A stretch of DNA of 64,000 nt. Origin: Nectonema munidae. Its lineage: Eukaryota > Nematomorpha > Nectonematoida > Nectonematidae. Positions 62,201-64,000 of the stretch are shown in pieces. The DNA is taken from the NCBI GenBank assembly GCA_030549495.1, contig JAUIRK010001043.1:248001-312000 (forward strand), given 5' to 3'. Both the position numbers and the translations under genes were made by a program. Positions within the stretch are counted from its first letter, which is position 1, and the number at the start of each line of letters is the position of its first letter. The notes under the pieces are model-generated. The model did not search any database, was not told the origin of the DNA, and was given only the letters and a program-made list of their open reading frames with translations.

Positions 62201-63649
62201 GGTAAAGCCTCAGTATTTATAATGACTTCACTGCACACGATGGATGCGTAATGAGAGATAATGGAATTTGAGAGTAGATGAATCACGCTAAAGATTGTGA
62301 GGTGAAAAAACTTGCACATCTATGATTTAGTCTCTCGTACACGTGAACCCAATCACACTCGCTAGCAAATACAAAGTCTTATTTTTTATTTGTTCCAAAA
62401 AATATCAAAAATTTATAGAAAGAAGACGAACACCATTTTGAAAATGTTTTAGCATTTTATAGATGGCGTTAAATCATTACTATGTTTTTCAGTTAAAACT
62501 CTGCAGAGCCATTCAGCCCTTATGCTGTGCCGCGAAACTAATCAAATGAAAAACGATGGCAAATCACACTCGATAATTTTGCGAAAAAATCGCCAAATGT
62601 GGCGACTTTATAAGTATTCTTTTTTTTTAACAATGGCGACTACCTCAAAATATTTTATATTTTAATAAACGAATTCAGTTTTTGGATATGATAAAGAAAG
62701 TAAATGTATGGTGTCCTGGCTATTTTTAGTGTTGTGTTTGAATAAATCCCTTTTTTTTCTCTGTTTGAAATATCATCAATGTCACTTTTTAAAAAAAATA
62801 ATGTTATAGATAAATTAATTAATTGGAATATTTAATAGATTTAATTATTTGGATTTTAGGTAAGAATCTTCCTGTCCCAAGGTTTTTCAAAGAAATCTTC
62901 AAATATATCTTTGCATATCGGGATTATAACTCGCAGCATATCTTATTGATTACTATATTGTTATAATTTTTTTCTACAGAATGTGCTTCATAAATTCTAT
63001 ACATCATAAAAATCAATAATTATTACTTACTATTTTATTGGAAATTTGAATATTCATTGAGTTTTACATCGATAGTCGCATTTATATTTTGCTATTCTAA
63101 CAAAGCTTAATTTAAAAAAAAAAAAAAGTAAAATTAAAAAAAATAGTATAAAAGAAATTGTGTTAATCTTTGTTGTCATATGAGTGTACTACCATTTTTT
63201 CGCGTTTAGTTGAGTCTATTTTACCATATGTAAAATTCTATTAGACTCAGCTTTTGAGTTTGGATTAGATATTTGTAGAATAATAAATTTACTATTTAAG
63301 CAAATAGAAAAAAGATGTTTTAATTTTTTTTTAAAAAGTGCTATTTATTCTTATTTGAAAGGCATCTGCATTGCATCCGCTTCAACCATTGGCAGAGATC
63401 CTTCAAATCAAGATTTCTCCAAAATCATCTCCACACTCTTCGAAAACAAGTACGCTAGAGGCGTCATTTTGTTCGTGGACGAAGACAACACGCGACGCTT
63501 ACTGAAAGCGGCCATCGAATTTGGCTCGCTTCACAACTTCGTTTGGATCGGCAGTGATTCTTGGGGGGCCAAAAGAACTCCCGTCGAAAATCAAGAGTTC
63601 ATTGCTGATGGAGCAATCACGATTCTTCCAAAGAAAAAAACGATCCATG
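37908..63649 (+). CDS. metabotropic glutamate receptor (5' part, 4 exons, 3' partial)
   Basis: This is a class C G-protein-coupled receptor of the metabotropic glutamate receptor family, acting at the plasma membrane; ligand binds the extracellular Venus-flytrap domain. Exons 37908-38264, 58069-58224, 59127-59343 and 63362-63649 join in phase. Exon 1 gives a hydrophobic signal peptide, then GDIILGGLFPVHKA, a conserved CGNIKEEKGIQRLEAMLYAV and DTCSTDTYALEQ. Exon 2 gives VIGASSSQVSIMTAN, exon 3 IPQISYASTSAELSNKNRFA and WTFVSTIGIQGTYGKSG, exon 4 WIGSDSWGAK. In mGluR1 the glutamate contacts are Ser165, Thr188, Asp208, Tyr236, Asp318 and Arg78; equivalents are visible (GASSS, ASTS, VSSD, TYGKSG, GSDSWG, GIQR). 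The cysteine-rich and seven-helix parts lie beyond the window. An unusual six-Lys block sits in exon 2. All introns are GT-AG. Subtype (fly mGluR-like or another arthropod class C receptor) is not decided. Confidence 0.95.
38455..38545 (+). repeat. tRNA-derived SINE copy 5 (short)
   Basis: GAGGCGTTAGTAG head with a damaged A-box, then AACTCAAGGTTTTGGGTTCG and CATCAAGCCTAATTTCCAC; shorter than other copies. Confidence 0.7.
40841..40859. repeat. (GAT)n microsatellite
   Basis: Six GAT units. Similar short arrays lie at 48258-48282 and 52995-53013, all in the glutamate receptor intron. Confidence 0.85.
43415..43500 (+). promoter_or_regulatory. TATA-box promoter of the piggyBac fossil
   Basis: TATATAAA at 43466-43473, preceded by GC-richer GTGACGCGGCGTTTGTCAC, with an initiator-like GAGTTCATTT about 30 bp downstream. 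A transposase frame begins about 120 bp further on. Inferred from spacing only. Confidence 0.4.
43590..45078 (+). pseudogene. piggyBac-family transposase fossil
   Basis: An acidic N-terminal part (43609-43884, ending NLKTTSKSSD) is followed, in other frames, by KCRKRCMYWESDREDTNNQA (44060), SRSRFSEILKYIYFCD, then DIDGSMVSYYGGYG and RNKPIRFGYKVFCLNTDLAY (44300-44430), the region of the first catalytic Asp in piggyBac (family DESM...KPIRFGYKxW). SLIDENWKYKHLLDRLKNCK (44517) corresponds to the DNFFTS segment, here altered. The C-terminal zinc finger HCKSQKCFICSLHVNCFDIF ends at 45078. At least three frame changes and altered catalytic segments make it inactive. TTAA ends were not found. Its identity is secure, its exact limits are not. 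Confidence 0.85.
46167..46246 (-). repeat. tRNA-derived SINE copy 6 (diverged)
   Basis: Minus-strand GGTTAGATGCTGGTTTCGAT, AATCAAGGTCTC and CATCAAGCCTCCTTTCCTCA; the B-box is disrupted. Confidence 0.7.
46505..46540. repeat. (TC)n-rich tract
   Basis: CTATCTCTTTCTCTCTCTCT followed by CTCTGTGTTTGTGTG. Confidence 0.8.
47566..47690 (-). repeat. tRNA-derived SINE copy 7
   Basis: Minus-strand copy with GAGTAAGGTTGGTTAGATAC, AACTCAAGGTCTTGGGTTCG, AACCGGCATCAAGCCTACTT. A short insertion splits the A-box area from the CTCAAGG core. Confidence 0.8.
48650..48730. repeat. dispersed repeat family A, copy 3
   Basis: GTACATCCTCTTAACATCAG, CATCCGCAATTTTCGAACAT, TTCTATATACCGCAAAGTTT; the clearest copy of the family found also at 2909 and 9690. 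Confidence 0.6.
49122..49300 (+). repeat. dispersed repeat family D, copy 1 (coding-like)
   Basis: TTTGAAAGATGAGGGAAAGA to ACAATTTCACACAAATAT (about 75 bp) is shared almost exactly with 52373-52450. In one frame this reads LKDEGKKDERENAHMLFQKQ then FHTNIYKEDAETLQFIAGSF and ASLLRDMINILKLLK before a stop at 49289, a protein-like stretch. The source family is unknown. Confidence 0.5.
49670..49825 (-). mobile_element. hAT-type MITE remnant
   Basis: Minus strand reads GTGGTTCTCAACCTTTTTTA then ACAAGGGGTC, the familiar start of hAT MITEs (CAGTGGTTCTCAACC). The terminal CAG is altered. GCGGACCGCAACAAAATG lies further in. The other end was not found. Confidence 0.5.
51889..52088. mobile_element. GC-rich-ended hAT-like MITE, copy 2
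   Basis: Begins CAGGGCCGGCCCTAGTGTTC and runs nearly identical to 25659-25926 for about 190 bp, lacking the segment GCCCTATGCAAAATGG and the last 40 bp. Confidence 0.75.
52373..52450 (+). repeat. dispersed repeat family D, copy 2
   Basis: Matches 49122-49197 with three differences, including AAGATGAGGGAAAGAAGGAT and GCACATATGTCATTTC. It lies inside an open frame of 115 codons (52330-52677) that otherwise looks like chance AT-rich translation. Confidence 0.65.
54811..54938 (-). repeat. tRNA-derived SINE copy 8
   Basis: Minus strand: GGGCGTGAGTATGGTTGGTT, AGATGCTGGATTCGAT, CTCAAGGTCTTGGGTTCGAT, B-box GGTTCGATCCC, ending CGATGAAAAC. Nearly full length. Confidence 0.87.
55896..56285. repeat. 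390-bp foldback inverted repeat
   Basis: The left arm begins GTAAAACTTTTATTC and GTTGAAAACTTGATT; the right arm inverted begins GCAAAACTTTTATTC and GTTGAAAACTTTATT. The match continues through GGTCTTCTTCAGA, ATAAACAAATCG, GAGAGAATGACT, CACTAGTAATAATAA and GTACAATAGAGATAAA, giving arms of about 175 bp and a short centre near 56080-56110. No coding capacity. It looks like a foldback MITE; no clear target duplication. Confidence 0.9.
56412..57915. repeat. 16-copy tandem satellite array (about 99-bp unit)
   Basis: Unit starts at TGATTGACAG at 56412, 56499, 56597, 56689, 56788, 56886, 56985, 57084, 57183, 57267, 57366, 57444, 57543, 57627, 57726 and 57815. Full units are 98-99 bp; shorter ones (78-92 bp) lack part of TTTACTTCGAGATATAG. 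Each unit contains TGATTGACAGCTRTCA, then a CATCACAGGGGGACATG-like block and ATTCCACGTAACCAACATGG with an inverted ATTCCA/TGGAAT pair. Eight units read CTGTCA and eight CTATCA. It ends about 150 bp before mGluR exon 2. Units have no intervening spacers. Confidence 0.97.
58069..58224 (+). CDS. mGluR exon 2 (ligand-binding Ser loop, Lys insertion)
   Basis: Acceptor TTACTTAAG, donor GTAAGA, 52 codons in phase 0. It reads ATMRNNISRELDCEQLGERK then KKKKKWDPAVCVIGASSSQV and SIMTANIFQLFK. VIGASSSQVSIMTAN matches the family's glutamate-contacting Ser loop. The segment before it is variable in the family and here is hydrophilic with six Lys. Confidence 0.92.
58451..58463. repeat. poly-C run (13 bp)
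   Basis: Thirteen C in mGluR intron 2. Confidence 0.85.
58825..58935 (+). repeat. local duplication E, copy 1
   Basis: ATGATGCGGTCAGACCAAAT to TCTCCATTGGGTCATC matches 60334-60500 with few changes but lacks an internal segment of about 60 bp. It lies in mGluR intron 2. Confidence 0.8.
59127..59343 (+). CDS. mGluR exon 3
   Basis: Acceptor CTTGACAG, donor GTAATT, 72 codons plus one base. It reads IPQISYASTSAELSNKNRFA then YFSRVVSSDTFQAQAMVDIV and KAFNWTFVSTIGIQGTYGKS. It carries the equivalents of mGluR1 Thr188, Asp208 and Tyr236. Confidence 0.97.
59573..59944. mobile_element. 372-bp hAT MITE with 8-bp target duplication
   Basis: Starts CAGTGGTTTATATCC and GGGGTCCATGGCTGCG; the right end inverted reads CAGCGGTTCTTAAC. 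Flanks TGTTAAAT (59565-59572) and TGTTAAAG (59945-59952) differ at one base, matching the 8-bp duplication of hAT insertions. It has no coding frame and lies in mGluR intron 3. Confidence 0.85.
59953..63361 (+). other. rest of mGluR intron 3
   Basis: Apart from duplication E copy 2 (60334-60500) nothing was recognised; it is AT-rich with several pure A or T tracts. Confidence 0.6.
60334..60660 (+). repeat. local duplication E, copy 2, with a coding-like frame
   Basis: Shares ATGATGCGGTCAAACCAAAT, TGCGCTGTGTGTTGGAAGTG and TTTCTTCTAATCCAAGCATG with 58825-58935. The following frame (60436-60657) reads MSGKHSLKVSSNPSMYSIGS then FKSSLLPFKVCATNWGEKVG and DIDGPFLQPGQNFVQEKKVK. This looks like a fragment of a real protein, perhaps a transposon or retrocopied gene, but I do not recognise it. 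Confidence 0.5.
63362..63649 (+). CDS. mGluR exon 4
   Basis: Acceptor TTTGAAAG, donor GTGAGC; phase 1 to phase 1. It reads ICIASASTIGRDPSNQDFSK, later NKYARGVILFVDEDNTRRLL, then NFVWIGSDSWGAKRTPVENQ and GAITILPKKK. GSDSWG carries the equivalent of mGluR1 Asp318. The window ends 350 bp into the next intron, in which nothing was recognised. Confidence 0.96.
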
Positions 63650-64000
63650 GTGAGCGATGCTTCCTCCCTATACACTTGGCATTGTTGTAATTTTAGCGAA
63701 ACTTGTGCCGACAATGCTCCATCTTATAAGTTCAAACTAACTGGAAAAATTCAAAGGTAGAGAATTGACACATATGTGTAAATGTCCATTGACAGTAACG
63801 AATATTGCTTAAGTTTGATTAATCTCAAATAATCCAAAAGTTGAACTTGTTTGATTCCTCATTGATTAAAATCACCAGTTCCTGATGACACTTACATTGT
63901 CGTCCAGTATTGGTGATATGCCGATGACTCCCATATCAAATTACTGTATATTACACATTTGAAACAAAAATTGAACATTCTAAAGGTTTTTTTCGATTAG

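Overview
This is AT-rich animal DNA from a spliced, intron-bearing genome that holds parts of two host genes, both on the + strand. The surrounding DNA is packed with decayed DNA transposons, a tRNA-derived SINE family, microsatellites and one satellite array. Protein similarity recalled from the families suggests an invertebrate, probably an arthropod. The AT-rich intergenic DNA and the many hAT, piggyBac and Tc1 fossils would suit a copepod such as a sea louse, but the sequence alone does not prove that.

Region 1 (1-16.7 kb) is the 3' part of a ubiquitin-specific protease of the USP36/scrawny type. Thirteen exons joined in phase give 687 residues before the stop. They carry the second half of the catalytic domain (QEDAHEF, zinc-ribbon CxxC pairs, the GHY catalytic His, the closing QQAYILFY strand), a Lys/His-rich tail and the C-terminal WDG motif. 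The catalytic Cys box lies upstream of the window.

Region 2 (16.7-37.9 kb) is intergenic. It holds a Tc1-like fossil, a ZBED-type hAT fossil, another hAT 3' end, several MITE-like repeats, SINE copies, a cluster of GA/TC tracts, an orphan exon-like reading frame near 31.4 kb and an 817-bp (GAT)n array.

Region 3 (37.9-64 kb) is the 5' part of a metabotropic glutamate receptor gene. Exon 1 has the signal peptide and the start of the Venus-flytrap domain, and exons 2-4 continue that domain. The transmembrane part lies beyond the window. Intron 1 is 19.8 kb and contains a piggyBac fossil with its own TATA box, SINEs, a 390-bp foldback element and, just upstream of exon 2, a 16-copy tandem array of about 99-bp units. 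Every unit starts with TGATTGACAG, the textbook PBX-MEIS/PREP composite site. That array is the most unusual object in the window. Whether it is a regulatory cluster or simply a satellite cannot be decided from sequence.

The two host genes have no evident functional link: one is a chromatin/nucleolar deubiquitinase, the other a neuronal or chemosensory class C GPCR.
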